Source: Achromobacter sp. UMC46
Lineage (GTDB): Bacteria > Pseudomonadota > Gammaproteobacteria > Burkholderiales > Burkholderiaceae_B
Direction: 5' to 3'
Assembly: GCF_014170335.1 (NCBI RefSeq)
Contig: NZ_LZZS01000011.1
Span: forward strand, 1-64,000
DNA: 64,000 nucleotides
Below the pieces are notes generated by a model. The model was not told the origin of the DNA, did not search any database, and was given only the letters and a program-made list of their open reading frames with translations. Positions 22,109 through 31,095 of this stretch are shown in pieces (position 1 is the stretch's first letter; the number at the start of each line of letters is the position of its first letter). The position numbers and the translations under genes were made by a program.

Positions 22109-23566
22109 TCAATGAATGGGGGGCGTGGCGGGGGCGGACGGCGCCTGGGAGGCCGAGGCGGGTTCGGAACCGGCTTCGGCTTCGGGGACGTAGCCGCCGC
22201 CCAGCGCATTGGCCAGATTGGCATCCAGCTGATAGGCGCGAATGCGCAGGTCGGTGTCCAGGCGGGCCTGGGTCAGCACGCCGGTCTGCGCGATGAGCAC
22301 GGTGATGTAGTTGCCCAATCCGGCCTTGTAACGGTTCACAGCCAGTTCATACGCGGCTTCGATCGCTTCGCGGGCCTGGCGCTGCTGGGCCCGTTCCTGG
22401 TCCAGCAGGCGCAGGCCGTCCAGGGCGTCGGCGACCTGGTGCACCGCGTCCAGCACGGACTGGTTGTAGTCCGACACGGCCAGGTCGGCGTCGGCGCGGC
22501 GGCCCGCCAGGTTGGCGTTCAGTTCGCCGCCGTGGAAGATGGGCAGCGTGATGGCGGGGCCAAAGCCGGCGGTGCGGGCGGCGGCGCTCAACAGGTTGCC
22601 GGTGCCCAAGGCCTGGAAGCCGGCGAACGCCGTCAGATTGACGTTGGGATAGAACTCGGCCTTCGCGGTATCGATGGCGCTGCGGGCGGCTTCGGCGCGC
22701 CAGCGGGACGCGACGACGTCGGGGCGGTGGCCCAGCAGGTCCAGGGGGATCTGGGCCGGCACGACGCCCGCCGGGGCGGTCAGGTCGACGGCGACGAGCG
22801 ATTGGCCGCGTTGCGGCCCGGCACCGGTCAGTGCGGCGACTTGATTGCGCAGTTGCGCCAGCGTCGTCTCGGTCTGCGTCAGCTCCACCTGGCCGGCGGC
22901 AAGCGAGGATTCCGCCTGCTTCACCTCGACCTGGGTGTCCAGGCCGGCGGTGTAGCGGCCCTGCGTCAGCGACAGCACGTCGGCGCGTTGCGCGATCACG
23001 CGTTTGAGCACGTCGCGCTGGGCGAAGGCGTTCTGCAGGTTCAGATAGGCGCGGACCGTGGCGCTGGCCAGCATGTTGCGGGCCGCCTGCGCATCGGCGA
23101 CGGCAGCTTCGCGCTCGGATACGGCCGACTTCAGGCGCGACCGGTTCTTGCCCCAGAAGTCCAGCTCATAGCTGAAATCCAGCGCCAGCCGGTTGTCGCT
23201 GACCACCGAGCCGCCCAGCGGGGCCGGGTAGATGTAGTCCGATGACAGGTGTTCGCGGTTCAGCGAGTAATCGGCATCTACGCGCGGCAGCAGCGGCGCG
23301 CGGGCCGTGCTGACGGCGGCGTTGGCCTTGGCCAGCCGGGCTTGGGCGGCGCTCATCGACGGGCTGTTGGCCAAGGCTTCGTCCATCAGCGCATTGAGCT
23401 GGCTGTCGCTGTAGCGTTGCCACCATTGCGTGTTGGGCCAGGCCGTGTCTTGCCCGATCAGCCCCAGTTTGGCCGCGTCCAGCGCCGCAACGGGCGCCGG
23501 CCCGGACTCCATGAATGCGCAACCGCTCAGGGCCAGCACCAATACGGTAGAAAGAAGGCGTTTCAT
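22109..23566 (-). CDS. RND/EmrAB-type outer membrane efflux lipoprotein (OprM/NodT family)
   Basis: A 485-residue TolC-like outer-membrane channel. The signal sequence ends in lipobox LSGC with acylated C16. NTQWWQRYSDSQLNALMDEALANSP and the two repeated helical halves with RADVLSLTQGRY and GLGNYITVL are typical of the NodT family. The C terminus is extended by a short serine/proline/alanine tail. It is the first structural gene after a palindromic operator at 23601-23618. Confidence 0.93.
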   Translation of the reverse strand: MKRLLSTVLVLALSGCAFMESGPAPVAALDAAKLGLIGQDTAWPNTQWWQRYSDSQLNALMDEALANSPSMSAAQARLAKANAAVSTARAPLLPRVDADYSLNREHLSSDYIYPAPLGGSVVSDNRLALDFSYELDFWGKNRSRLKSAVSEREAAVADAQAARNMLASATVRAYLNLQNAFAQRDVLKRVIAQRADVLSLTQGRYTAGLDTQVEVKQAESSLAAGQVELTQTETTLAQLRNQVAALTGAGPQRGQSLVAVDLTAPAGVVPAQIPLDLLGHRPDVVASRWRAEAARSAIDTAKAEFYPNVNLTAFAGFQALGTGNLLSAAARTAGFGPAITLPIFHGGELNANLAGRRADADLAVSDYNQSVLDAVHQVADALDGLRLLDQERAQQRQAREAIEAAYELAVNRYKAGLGNYITVLIAQTGVLTQARLDTDLRIRAYQLDANLANALGGGYVPEAEAGSEPASASQAPSAPATPPIH

Positions 23567-23600
23567 CCTGACTGTTTGCTGAAAGTAATTGATTAATCTG

Positions 23601-23618
23601 TATTTGCCTAGGCAAATA
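23601..23618. promoter_or_regulatory. MarR-type operator before the efflux genes
   Basis: TATTTGCCTAGGCAAATA is a perfect 18-bp palindrome, 35 bp before the outer-membrane lipoprotein gene. A possible minus-strand promoter has CTGACC (23639-23644), 17-base spacer, TAATAT (23616-23621), so the palindrome covers the end of the -10 box and the transcription start. It shares the GCCTAG core with the operator before marR, so the adjacent MarR protein is the natural ligand. Confidence 0.75.
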
Positions 23619-23676
23619 TTATGCCAAATAAAACCCCAGGTCAGTGGGGTGGGCAGGAAAGGGGGGGCGAACGCCG

Positions 23677-24183
23677 TCAGCGTTCGGGAGCCGTGCTGGA
23701 AGCGGATCCGTTGGCGATCATGCGGCGCATGAAGTGCATCAGCTGGGTGACTTCGTCGGTGGAAAAACCGCGCAGGTGGTGGTTCAGCGACCGGGCGATA
23801 TTCGGCGGGATTTCGCGGGCCTTGGATTCGCCCAGTTCGGTCAGTTCGATCTTGACGACGCGGCGGTCCGTCTGGCTGCGAGTACGGCGCAGCAGGCCTT
23901 TAGCCTCAAGACGGTCAAGCGCACGCGTCATGGCGCCGGTGTCCATGTCGTTCAAGCGGGCCAATTCAGCGGGGGTGTCGGCCCGGCCCAGGAAGACCAT
24001 CGCCAGCGGACGCCATTGCATGGCGGTCAGGTCCAGCGGGGCCATTTCCTGGTCCAGCATCCGGTTCAGGGAATGGTAGGCCAGCTTGATCAGGTAGCCG
24101 GCGTTGTCTTCCGCCATGCAGCGGTTGTCGCTGCGGTAGTGGACGGGAGTATCGGACGACGGCGGGGAAGTTTCGGCATTCAT
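23677..24183 (-). CDS. MarR family repressor of the efflux operon
   Basis: A 168-residue winged-helix regulator. The DNA-binding region comprises LDLTAMQWRPLAMVFLGRADTPAEL, the recognition part NDMDTGAMTRALDRLEAKGLLRR and the wing RTRSQTDRRVVKIELTELG. The C terminus is helical for dimerisation. It lies directly upstream of, and in line with, the efflux genes, as EmrR does with emrAB. It probably represses both itself and the efflux genes, and is released by a phenolic-type ligand; this is inference from family and operators. The predicted transcription start falls at the ATG, so the mRNA may be leaderless. Confidence 0.9.
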   Translation of the reverse strand: MNAETSPPSSDTPVHYRSDNRCMAEDNAGYLIKLAYHSLNRMLDQEMAPLDLTAMQWRPLAMVFLGRADTPAELARLNDMDTGAMTRALDRLEAKGLLRRTRSQTDRRVVKIELTELGESKAREIPPNIARSLNHHLRGFSTDEVTQLMHFMRRMIANGSASSTAPER

Positions 24184-24190
24184 GCGCCGA

Positions 24191-24218
24191 ATTTTACTGC
24201 CTAGTCAGTTATTGTCAA
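24191..24218 (-). promoter_or_regulatory. marR promoter with operator in the -35/-10 spacer
   Basis: On the minus strand, TTGACA (24218-24213), a 16-base spacer and TAAAAT (24196-24191) make a strong sigma-70 promoter. The imperfect palindrome TTACTGCCTAGTCAGTTA (24194-24211, 14 of 18 symmetric) fills the spacer. The -35 box overlaps the stop codon of the upstream EamA gene. Seven bases separate the -10 box from the marR ATG. Confidence 0.78.
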
Positions 24219-25105
24219 GGCTGTGTTGTTGGGGGCGGGGCGGCGTCTGGCACCGCGCTCTTGCGCAGGCCGGACCACACGATGGCGGCCACGATCAGGG
24301 CGGCGCCCGCGATCATGCGCGGCGTGGGTTCCTGGCTGAACAGGGCCCAGGCGAAGGCGATGGCGTAGACGGGTTCCAGGGCGATGACCAGGCCGGCGCT
24401 TCGCGCGTTCAGGCGAGTCAGGCTGGAGACGAACAGATAGTGCGACAGCCCCGTGCAGAACACGCCCAGCAAGGCCAGCCAGAGCCAGTCCACGGCAGGC
24501 AGGGCGGGCAACTGGCCCACGGCGAACGGCATCATGACCAGCGCCACGACCACGTTCTGCCAGCACGCCACCTGCATCGGGTCCATGCCCGAGGCCGAAC
24601 GCCGGTTGCTCAAGGCCAGCAGGGCGAAGGTCAGGCCCGACAGCAGGCCCCATGCCAAGCCGATCGTGCCCTGGTCGGCGAAGTCGAAAGACGGCGTGAC
24701 GAGGACCAGGCCGGCGGTGACCAGCCCCAGCAGCATCCATTCGGCCGCGCGGATGCGCTCCCGGAAGATCAGGCCTTCGAACAGCGTGATGAAGGCCGGG
24801 AAACTGGCAAAGCCCAACGTGGCGATGGCGATGCCGCCCACCTTGACCGAAATGAAGAATGTGACCCAGTGGGTGGCCAGTAGCGCGCCGGCGATCACCA
24901 GCACGAACAATTGGGCAGGGGTCAGCACGCCCAGCAGGGGCTTGCGCCGCATGCGGGCGAACACGCCCAGTGAAATCACCGCGAAGACCGCCCGCCCCAG
25001 CGTGATGACGGCGGCGCTGGCCTGGATCAACTCCCCGAAGACGCCGGTCAGGCCGAACAGCACGGCGGCGATATGGATGTAGGTCAGAGCGCGTTGTCGG
25101 GTCAT
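24215..25105 (-). CDS. DMT superfamily exporter (EamA domain)
   Basis: A 296-residue inner-membrane protein with ten predicted helices in two EamA repeats. The first repeat runs from about residue 10 (IHIAAVLFGLTGVFGELI) and the second from about 150 (TIGLAWGLLSGLTFALLAL). The conserved GLVIALEPVYAIAFAWALF block near the C terminus is typical. Members export amino acids or metabolites; the substrate is unknown. It is divergent from a second EamA gene at 25179. Confidence 0.88.
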   Translation of the reverse strand: MTRQRALTYIHIAAVLFGLTGVFGELIQASAAVITLGRAVFAVISLGVFARMRRKPLLGVLTPAQLFVLVIAGALLATHWVTFFISVKVGGIAIATLGFASFPAFITLFEGLIFRERIRAAEWMLLGLVTAGLVLVTPSFDFADQGTIGLAWGLLSGLTFALLALSNRRSASGMDPMQVACWQNVVVALVMMPFAVGQLPALPAVDWLWLALLGVFCTGLSHYLFVSSLTRLNARSAGLVIALEPVYAIAFAWALFSQEPTPRMIAGAALIVAAIVWSGLRKSAVPDAAPPPTTQP

Positions 25106-25178
25106 GCGATGGGAAATTTGATGCCAAAAAGCGGGGATGGGCGTGCAATTCGGTTTGCACTGAATCTAAAATCATCGC

Positions 25179-26159
25179 ATGAATCGTCTTGCCAGGTTTT
25201 TGCCGCCTTCCCTCCCGTCCGGCCGCGCGGCCGGCATCCTCATGGCGACGCTTGGCGCGGTGCTGTTTTCAGCCAAGGCGATCGTCGTCAAGTTCACCTA
25301 CCGCTACGGGATCGACGCCGTCACGCTCATCGCTTTCCGGATGCTGTTCGCCATGCCGTTCTTCGCGGCGGTCGCCTGGCACCAGTCACGCCGCGCCGCC
25401 CGAGGCGAGATCGTGGTGATGACGGCCAAAGAGCGCGCGCAAGTCATCGTGCTGGGCCTGCTGGGCTACTACCTGTCCAGCTTCCTGGATTTCCTGGGGC
25501 TGCGCTACATCACCGCCAGCCTGGAGCGCCTGATCCTCTTCCTGTCGCCGTCGCTTGTGGTGCTGTTGTCCGCGTTCTGGTTCAAACGCCCGGTGGAACG
25601 CCGGCAGTGGCTCGCCATGGTCTTGTCCTATGCGGGCGTGGTGCTGGTGTTCGCCCATGACCTGTCCTTCGGCGGCGGCGGCGAGGTGCTGTTAGGGTCT
25701 TTGTTCGTTTTTGGCTCGGCGGCAAGCTATTCTGTCTACCTGATTTGTTCTGGCGAACTGATCAAGCGGGTCGGGCCGACGCGCCTGGTGGCCTATGCCA
25801 TGCTGGTGTCGTGCGTGGCCTGCATCATCCAGTTTTTCGTGATTCATCCACCGTCGATGCTGATTCAACCGGCCGGGGTCTACGGATATTCCGTGATCCA
25901 TGCCACGCTGAACACGGTGGTGCCGGTCTTCATGCTGATGTGGGCGGTGTCGCTGATCGGCGCGCCCACGGCGTCGCTGCTGGGCATGGTGGGGCCGGTG
26001 TCGGTGCTGTTCCTGGCGTCGTGGTTCCTGAACGAGCCCATCACCGTATGGCAGATGGCGGGAACCGCGTTGGTGCTGGCCGGCGTGTTCGCCCTGATGG
26101 GCGTCGGCGCCGGCAAGCAGGCGTCCGCCGTGCCGCGCGAGGCCCGTCCGCCGCGTTGA
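25179..26159 (+). CDS. DMT superfamily exporter (EamA domain)
   Basis: A 326-residue inner-membrane protein with ten predicted helices. The first EamA repeat includes LFSAKAIVVKFTYRYGIDAVTLIAFRMLFAMP and GLRYITASLERLILFLSPSLVVLL; the second includes GAPTASLLGMVGPVSVLFLASWFLNEPIT. The short basic tail is cytoplasmic. It shares little sequence with the divergent EamA protein at 24215-25105, so the pair is not a recent duplication. Substrate unknown. Confidence 0.88.
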   Translation: MNRLARFLPPSLPSGRAAGILMATLGAVLFSAKAIVVKFTYRYGIDAVTLIAFRMLFAMPFFAAVAWHQSRRAARGEIVVMTAKERAQVIVLGLLGYYLSSFLDFLGLRYITASLERLILFLSPSLVVLLSAFWFKRPVERRQWLAMVLSYAGVVLVFAHDLSFGGGGEVLLGSLFVFGSAASYSVYLICSGELIKRVGPTRLVAYAMLVSCVACIIQFFVIHPPSMLIQPAGVYGYSVIHATLNTVVPVFMLMWAVSLIGAPTASLLGMVGPVSVLFLASWFLNEPITVWQMAGTALVLAGVFALMGVGAGKQASAVPREARPPR

Positions 26160-26210
26160 AGTCTGGTTTTCCCGGTTACACCCCAATATTTCCAATGAAA
26201 GGAGGCCCGC

Positions 26211-27200
26211 ATGGCCAGCAATCTCGTCAAGGCAATTCGTATCGAGCAGCACGGTGGTCCCGAAGTCCTGAAGCTGGTCGAGGTGGAAGTCCTGCCGCCC
26301 GCCTCCAATGAAGTCACGATCGAACAACACGCCGCCGGCCTGAACTTCATCGATATCTATTTCCGCACGGGCTTGTATCCGCATCCGCTGCCGCACGGCC
26401 TGGGCTTTGAAGCCGCCGGCGTCGTCACGGCGGTCGGCGCCGACGTCAAGCATCTGAAGAAGGGTGACCGCGTCGCCTATGGCCAAAGCCCCATCGGCGC
26501 TTACGCCAAGGCGCGCAACGTGCCCGCCAACCAAGTCGTCAAAGTGCCCAAGGGCATTGGCTTCGACGAAGCCGCCGCATTGATGCTCAAGGGCCTGACG
26601 GTGCAGTACCTGTTCCGCCAGACCTACCGCCTGCAAGGCGGCGAAACCATCCTGTTCCATGCGGCCGCGGGCGGCGTGGGCCTGATCGCATGCCAATGGG
26701 CCAAGGCGCTGGGCGTGAAGCTGATCGGTACGGTCTCCAGCCCGGAAAAGGCGGAACTGGCCCGCGCCAACGGCGCCTGGGAAACCATCGACTACTCGCG
26801 TGAGAATGTGGCGGAACGCGTGCTGGAACTGACCGGCGGCAAGAAGGTGCCGGTGGTATATGACGGCGTGGGCAAGGACACGTGGGAAACCTCGCTGGAT
26901 TGCATTGAGCCGCGCGGCCTGATGGTCAGCTTCGGCAACGCGTCGGGCCCCGTTGCCGGCGTCAACCTGGCCGTGCTGAACCAGAAGGGCAGCCTGTATG
27001 TCACGCGTCCGTCGCTGGGCGTGCACGTGAACACGCTGGAAAAGCTGCAGGCCGCGTCGGAAGAAGTGTTCGACCTGGTGCTGAAGAAGAAGATCAAGGT
27101 CCGTATCGACCAGCGCTACAGCCTGGAGCAAGCAGGCGAAGCGCAGACCGCGCTGGCCTCGCGCAAGACTACCGGCGCCACGGTGCTGATGCTGGACTGA
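26211..27200 (+). CDS. qor: NADPH:quinone oxidoreductase (Qor, MDR family)
   Basis: A 329-residue zinc-free medium-chain reductase that passes electrons from NADPH to quinones. QHGGPEVLKLVEVEV, NFIDIYFRTGLYPHPLPHGLGFEAAGVV, and the nucleotide-binding HAAAGGVGLIACQWAKALG are diagnostic, and zinc-ligand cysteines of alcohol dehydrogenases are absent. AAAGGAGG upstream gives a strong ribosome binding site. A strong terminator follows, so it is separate from the amine operon. Confidence 0.93.
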   Translation: MASNLVKAIRIEQHGGPEVLKLVEVEVLPPASNEVTIEQHAAGLNFIDIYFRTGLYPHPLPHGLGFEAAGVVTAVGADVKHLKKGDRVAYGQSPIGAYAKARNVPANQVVKVPKGIGFDEAAALMLKGLTVQYLFRQTYRLQGGETILFHAAAGGVGLIACQWAKALGVKLIGTVSSPEKAELARANGAWETIDYSRENVAERVLELTGGKKVPVVYDGVGKDTWETSLDCIEPRGLMVSFGNASGPVAGVNLAVLNQKGSLYVTRPSLGVHVNTLEKLQAASEEVFDLVLKKKIKVRIDQRYSLEQAGEAQTALASRKTTGATVLMLD

Positions 27201-27245
27201 TCGGCGATATCCGCTGCGCGGCCCCCTGGAGGGGCCGCCCCGATC

Positions 27246-27285
27246 CAGGCAAGACCGCGCTAACGCGGTCTTGCCTGTTTTTTTT
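27246..27285 (+). terminator. Terminator after qor
   Basis: CAGGCAAGACCGCG pairs perfectly with CGCGGTCTTGCCTG across loop CTAA, followed by eight T bases: a very strong intrinsic terminator. It isolates the amine operon from upstream transcription. Confidence 0.93.
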
Positions 27286-27385
27286 GGAGGTGTGCGCAGA
27301 ATGACAAATCGCCATGCACGGCCCGACAAGCCAGTCCGGAATGCCGTTGCTATTCTGGCTCCCACACTTTTCGTTGGAGCTTCAG

Positions 27386-28897
27386 ATGTCTTTCCCAAGC
27401 GTTTCGACCGCCGGCCCCGCCGGGTCCGACCGACCGGAACTGGGCGCGATCAGGGAATTCATGCTGATCGATGGCAAGCCGGTGCACGAAGGGCAGGGCA
27501 AGCCGATTCCCGTCTACGACCCGGCCACGGGTCAGATCATCGCGCATCAGCCGGACGCCGGCGCCGTGCAAGTGGATCTGGCGGTGCAGGCCGCGCGCCG
27601 CGCCTTCGCCTCGGGGCCCTGGCACGACATGCTGCCCGCCGGGCGTGAACGGTTGCTGCTGAAGCTGGCGGACCTGCTGGAGCAACATGGAACCGAACTG
27701 GCCCGGCTGGAAACGCTGAACAACGGCAAGCTGCTGAGCATCGCCCAGGGCCTGGAAGTCGGCGCCGGCGCGCAATGGCTGCGCTACATGGCCGGATGGG
27801 CCACCAAGATCACGGGCGACACTCTGTCCCTGTCGATCCCTTTCCCCCCGGGCGTTCATTACAGCGCGTATACGCTGGCGCAGCCCGTGGGCGTCGTGGG
27901 CGCGATCATTCCATGGAACTTCCCGCTGCTGATGGCGGTGTGGAAGATCGCGCCGGCATTGGCCGCCGGCTGCACCGTCGTGCTCAAGCCTGCCGAAGAA
28001 ACGCCGCTGACCGCCTTGCGGCTGGCCGAGCTGGCGCTGGAAGCCGGCTTTCCGCCCGGCGTGGTCAATGTGATCACCGGACGTGGCGAAACCGCCGGCG
28101 TGGCGCTGGTGGCGCATCCGGGCATCGACAAGATCGCGTTCACCGGCTCTACCGAGGTCGGCAAGCTGATCGGCCGGGCGGCGATGGACGACATGAAGCG
28201 TGTGTCGCTGGAACTGGGCGGCAAGTCGCCCGTGATCGTGCTGGACGATTGCGATCCCGATCGCGCCATTCAAGGCGCCGCTGCGGCCATCTTCTTCAAC
28301 CAGGGCCAGGTCTGCACGGCGGGATCGCGCCTGTACGTGCAGCGGGGCCTGTATGACAAGGTCGTGCAGGGGCTGGCCGATGTGGCCGCCGGCCTGAAGC
28401 TCGGTTCCGGCTTCGACGCCGCCACGCAGGTCGGGCCGCTGATTTCGGCCCGGCATCAGCAGCGCGTCATGGACTACATCGGCATCGGCCGCGCGGAAGG
28501 CGGCCGTGTGCTGGCAGGCGGCGGCGCTGGCGACGGGGCGGGCTACTTCGTGCGCCCCACGGTGTTCGCCGATGTGCGGCAAGACGCACGCATCGCGCAG
28601 GAAGAGATCTTCGGCCCTGTCGTCGTGGCGCAGCCGTTCGACACCCTGGACGACGCCGTGCGGCTGGCCAACGATACCGCGTTCGGGTTGGGCGCCAGCC
28701 TCTGGAGCAATGACCTGTCCCGCGTGCAGCGCCTGATTCCGCGTATCGACGCGGGCACGGTGTGGGTCAACACCCACAACATGCTGGACCCCAACATGCC
28801 GTTTGGCGGATTCAAGCAGTCCGGCATCGGCCGCGAACACGGCCGTGCCGTGATCGAGATGTACCTGGAGAAGAAGTCCGTCTGCATTGCTTACTAG
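27386..28897 (+). CDS. Phenylacetaldehyde-type aldehyde dehydrogenase (FeaB-like)
   Basis: A 503-residue NAD(P)-dependent aldehyde dehydrogenase. The catalytic pair is E276 (LELGGK) and C310 (GQVCTAG); the nucleotide site has PWNFP and FTGSTEVGK. The blocks LPAGRERLLLKLADLLEQH and the C-terminal KKSVCIAY resemble E. coli FeaB (phenylacetaldehyde dehydrogenase) by eye. It is followed after 70 bases by the amine dehydrogenase genes, so it probably oxidises the aldehyde they make to the arylacetate. The start at 27386 has GGAG 6 bases upstream. Confidence 0.85.
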   Translation: MSFPSVSTAGPAGSDRPELGAIREFMLIDGKPVHEGQGKPIPVYDPATGQIIAHQPDAGAVQVDLAVQAARRAFASGPWHDMLPAGRERLLLKLADLLEQHGTELARLETLNNGKLLSIAQGLEVGAGAQWLRYMAGWATKITGDTLSLSIPFPPGVHYSAYTLAQPVGVVGAIIPWNFPLLMAVWKIAPALAAGCTVVLKPAEETPLTALRLAELALEAGFPPGVVNVITGRGETAGVALVAHPGIDKIAFTGSTEVGKLIGRAAMDDMKRVSLELGGKSPVIVLDDCDPDRAIQGAAAAIFFNQGQVCTAGSRLYVQRGLYDKVVQGLADVAAGLKLGSGFDAATQVGPLISARHQQRVMDYIGIGRAEGGRVLAGGGAGDGAGYFVRPTVFADVRQDARIAQEEIFGPVVVAQPFDTLDDAVRLANDTAFGLGASLWSNDLSRVQRLIPRIDAGTVWVNTHNMLDPNMPFGGFKQSGIGREHGRAVIEMYLEKKSVCIAY

Positions 28898-28967
28898 AAC
28901 GTAGCGGCGCGTTGGCCAAGCCGGGATATACCGGCGGCGGCGCGTCCGCAAGACCAAGGGGAAGTGC

Positions 28968-29849
28968 ATGGCAAGCAAGACACATGGCCGCGCCCGGGCG
29001 GGCGCCGCGCTGGTGCTGGCATGGGCGGGCGCGACGCAGCCGGCCTGGGCGGGCGACCCCAGCGCACGCGACTGGATCCCAGCGCCCGTGGGCACCAACA
29101 TCGTGGCGGGGTATCTGGCGGGCCTGCGCTCGTCGGGACTGTACTCGGAAGGCAAGCGGGTAGACGGCGCGTCCCTGGATGTGAACGCACTGATCTATCG
29201 CCAGATGCACTACCGCGATTTCCATGGCAAGACCGTGCAGCTGGAATTCATCGTGCCCCTGTACCGGACCTCGCTGGACTTGCCTGGCGCGCCGGGTGAT
29301 CACCAGACCGGCATCGGCGACGTGACGCTGGGGTCGGCGATCTGGCTCTACAACAATGAGCAGACCAAGACGTGGTTCGCCTGGGAGCCCTTCATCGTGG
29401 CGCCGGTGGGCCGCTACGACAGGTCCCGCCCCGACGTGTCGCCCGGCAAGAACCGGTGGTCGACCATCCAGGACTTCTCGTTCGTCAAGGGCGTGGGCGA
29501 ATCCACGTACCTGGAGGCGATCGGCGAGGTGGAAATCTACGGCCGCAACACCGACTGGTACGGGCAGACGCTGAAGAAAGACCCGTCGTTCCGTTTCTTT
29601 GCGCTGGCTTCGACCAATCTGACTCCCGACACCTACACGGGCATCCGCTACCGGTACGAAACCGGCGGGCGCGAAACGTCCTCGGGCGAGACCGTCGCCA
29701 CCCGGGCCCGCAATCACCAGCTGGCCGTCGAACTGACGCATCAGATCAACGACGCCAACCAGATTCAGATGCAGTACATCCACGACCTGAAGGTCGAAAA
29801 CGGGCCGCGCATGCGTGGCGTGCAATTGCGCTATGTCTACGCGTTCTAG
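28968..29849 (+). CDS. Outer-membrane channel-like protein (Phenol_MetA_deg family)
   Basis: A 293-residue exported protein. A signal peptide ends near AWAG at residue 29; the rest alternates aromatic/charged strands (VQLEFIVPLYRTSL, GDVTLGSAIWLY, IRYRYETGG) and ends in the terminal aromatic strand RYVYAF, as in outer-membrane barrels. It resembles the meta-pathway phenol degradation family often placed beside aromatic catabolic genes. It lies directly before aauB, so it may carry the amine or product across the outer membrane. Transport has not been shown for most members. Confidence 0.7.
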   Translation: MASKTHGRARAGAALVLAWAGATQPAWAGDPSARDWIPAPVGTNIVAGYLAGLRSSGLYSEGKRVDGASLDVNALIYRQMHYRDFHGKTVQLEFIVPLYRTSLDLPGAPGDHQTGIGDVTLGSAIWLYNNEQTKTWFAWEPFIVAPVGRYDRSRPDVSPGKNRWSTIQDFSFVKGVGESTYLEAIGEVEIYGRNTDWYGQTLKKDPSFRFFALASTNLTPDTYTGIRYRYETGGRETSSGETVATRARNHQLAVELTHQINDANQIQMQYIHDLKVENGPRMRGVQLRYVYAF

Positions 29850-29877
29850 GAAACCGGATCATGAGAGGAGAACATCG

Positions 29878-31095
29878 ATGATTGCGCTTCGAGCCACTTC
29901 CCGCGCATCGCGGGCCGGTCGGTGGGCGCTGTGCGCCGCCTTGGCAAGCGCCGCGAGCCTGGCCTGGGCGGACCTGCCCGTGGAGGAACTCAAGGGCGGC
30001 ACGCGCTTGCCGCCGGCCACGCCGCACCGGCTGTACGTGATGGATGCGGTCTTCAACCACCTGGTCGACAGCCGGGTCAACATCTATGACGGCGATACCG
30101 GGAAATTCCTGGGGCTGGTGCCCACGTCGTTCAATGGCCACATGACGGTGTCCACCGACGGGCGCGACCTTTACGTCATGACGACCTATTACGAACGGCT
30201 CAACCGGGGCAAGCGCACCGACGTGATAGAGGCTTGGGACGCCGAGACGCTGACCCCCAAGTACGAAGTGCCGATTCCGCAGAAGCGCGCGCAGGCGCTG
30301 AACTACCGCAACTACCTGCGCCAGAGCACCGACGGCGAACTGCTGTTCGTGCAGAACGCGACGCCGGCGACGTCGGTCACGGTGGTGGACTTGAAGGCCC
30401 GCCAGTTCGCCGACGAGGTCACGGCGGCGGCCGGTTGCTGGAGCGTCATCCCGCTGCCTTCGCGCCCGCGCAGCTTCGCCACCATCTGCGGCGACGGCGC
30501 GCTGCTGACCATCGACCTGGATGCGGCGGGCAAGCCCGCCAGCCAGCATCGCAGCAAGCCGATGTTCGAGCTTGAGAAGGACCCCATCTTCACGCACACC
30601 GAGAATGTGGGCGACACCTTCTATTTCGTGTCCTACAACGGCAACGTCTACAGCGCCGATTTCAGCGGCAAGGAAGTCAGCTTCGGCGCCCCGTGGCCGC
30701 TGCTGGACGCGTCCGGCAAGGATCGCGGCTGGCGGCCGGGCGGCTACAACCTGCTGGCCATCAACCGGGCCTCGAAGCGGCTGTACGTGGGCATGCATCC
30801 GAACGGCGCGGAAGGCACGCACAAGACGCCCGCCGCCGAGATCTGGGTGTACGACCTGGCCACGCACAAGCGGCTGGCGCGCGTGCCCGGCAAGAACGCC
30901 TTGTCGATGTCGGTCTCGCAGGACGACAAGCCGCGCCTGTTCACCATCGATGGCGGCAACGTCAACATCTATGACGCGGCGCCTGCGGCCCCCGTGTTCA
31001 AGCGCACCATCCAGGCGGCAGGCGAGACCGCGCTGCAAGTCGAGCCGCAACCCGAGGCTCAGCCCGAGCCGATACCCGCGGGAGGCCCGAAATGA
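29878..31095 (+). CDS. aauB: Aromatic amine dehydrogenase large (beta-propeller) subunit
   Basis: A 405-residue periplasmic protein. A Sec signal (basic start, then ALCAALASAASLAWA) is cleaved near residue 37. The mature part has repeated propeller blades (YVMTTYYERLNRG, LFVQNATPATSVTVVDL, FYFVSYNGNVYSADF, RLYVGMHPNGAEGTHK), typical of the heavy subunit of TTQ amine dehydrogenases. The last 15 or so residues are a proline/glutamate-rich tail. The ribosome site GAGGAG lies upstream of ATG 29878. It supports the TTQ subunit AauA and precedes the aauE-like gene with an ATGA overlap. Confidence 0.9.
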   Translation: MIALRATSRASRAGRWALCAALASAASLAWADLPVEELKGGTRLPPATPHRLYVMDAVFNHLVDSRVNIYDGDTGKFLGLVPTSFNGHMTVSTDGRDLYVMTTYYERLNRGKRTDVIEAWDAETLTPKYEVPIPQKRAQALNYRNYLRQSTDGELLFVQNATPATSVTVVDLKARQFADEVTAAAGCWSVIPLPSRPRSFATICGDGALLTIDLDAAGKPASQHRSKPMFELEKDPIFTHTENVGDTFYFVSYNGNVYSADFSGKEVSFGAPWPLLDASGKDRGWRPGGYNLLAINRASKRLYVGMHPNGAEGTHKTPAAEIWVYDLATHKRLARVPGKNALSMSVSQDDKPRLFTIDGGNVNIYDAAPAAPVFKRTIQAAGETALQVEPQPEAQPEPIPAGGPK

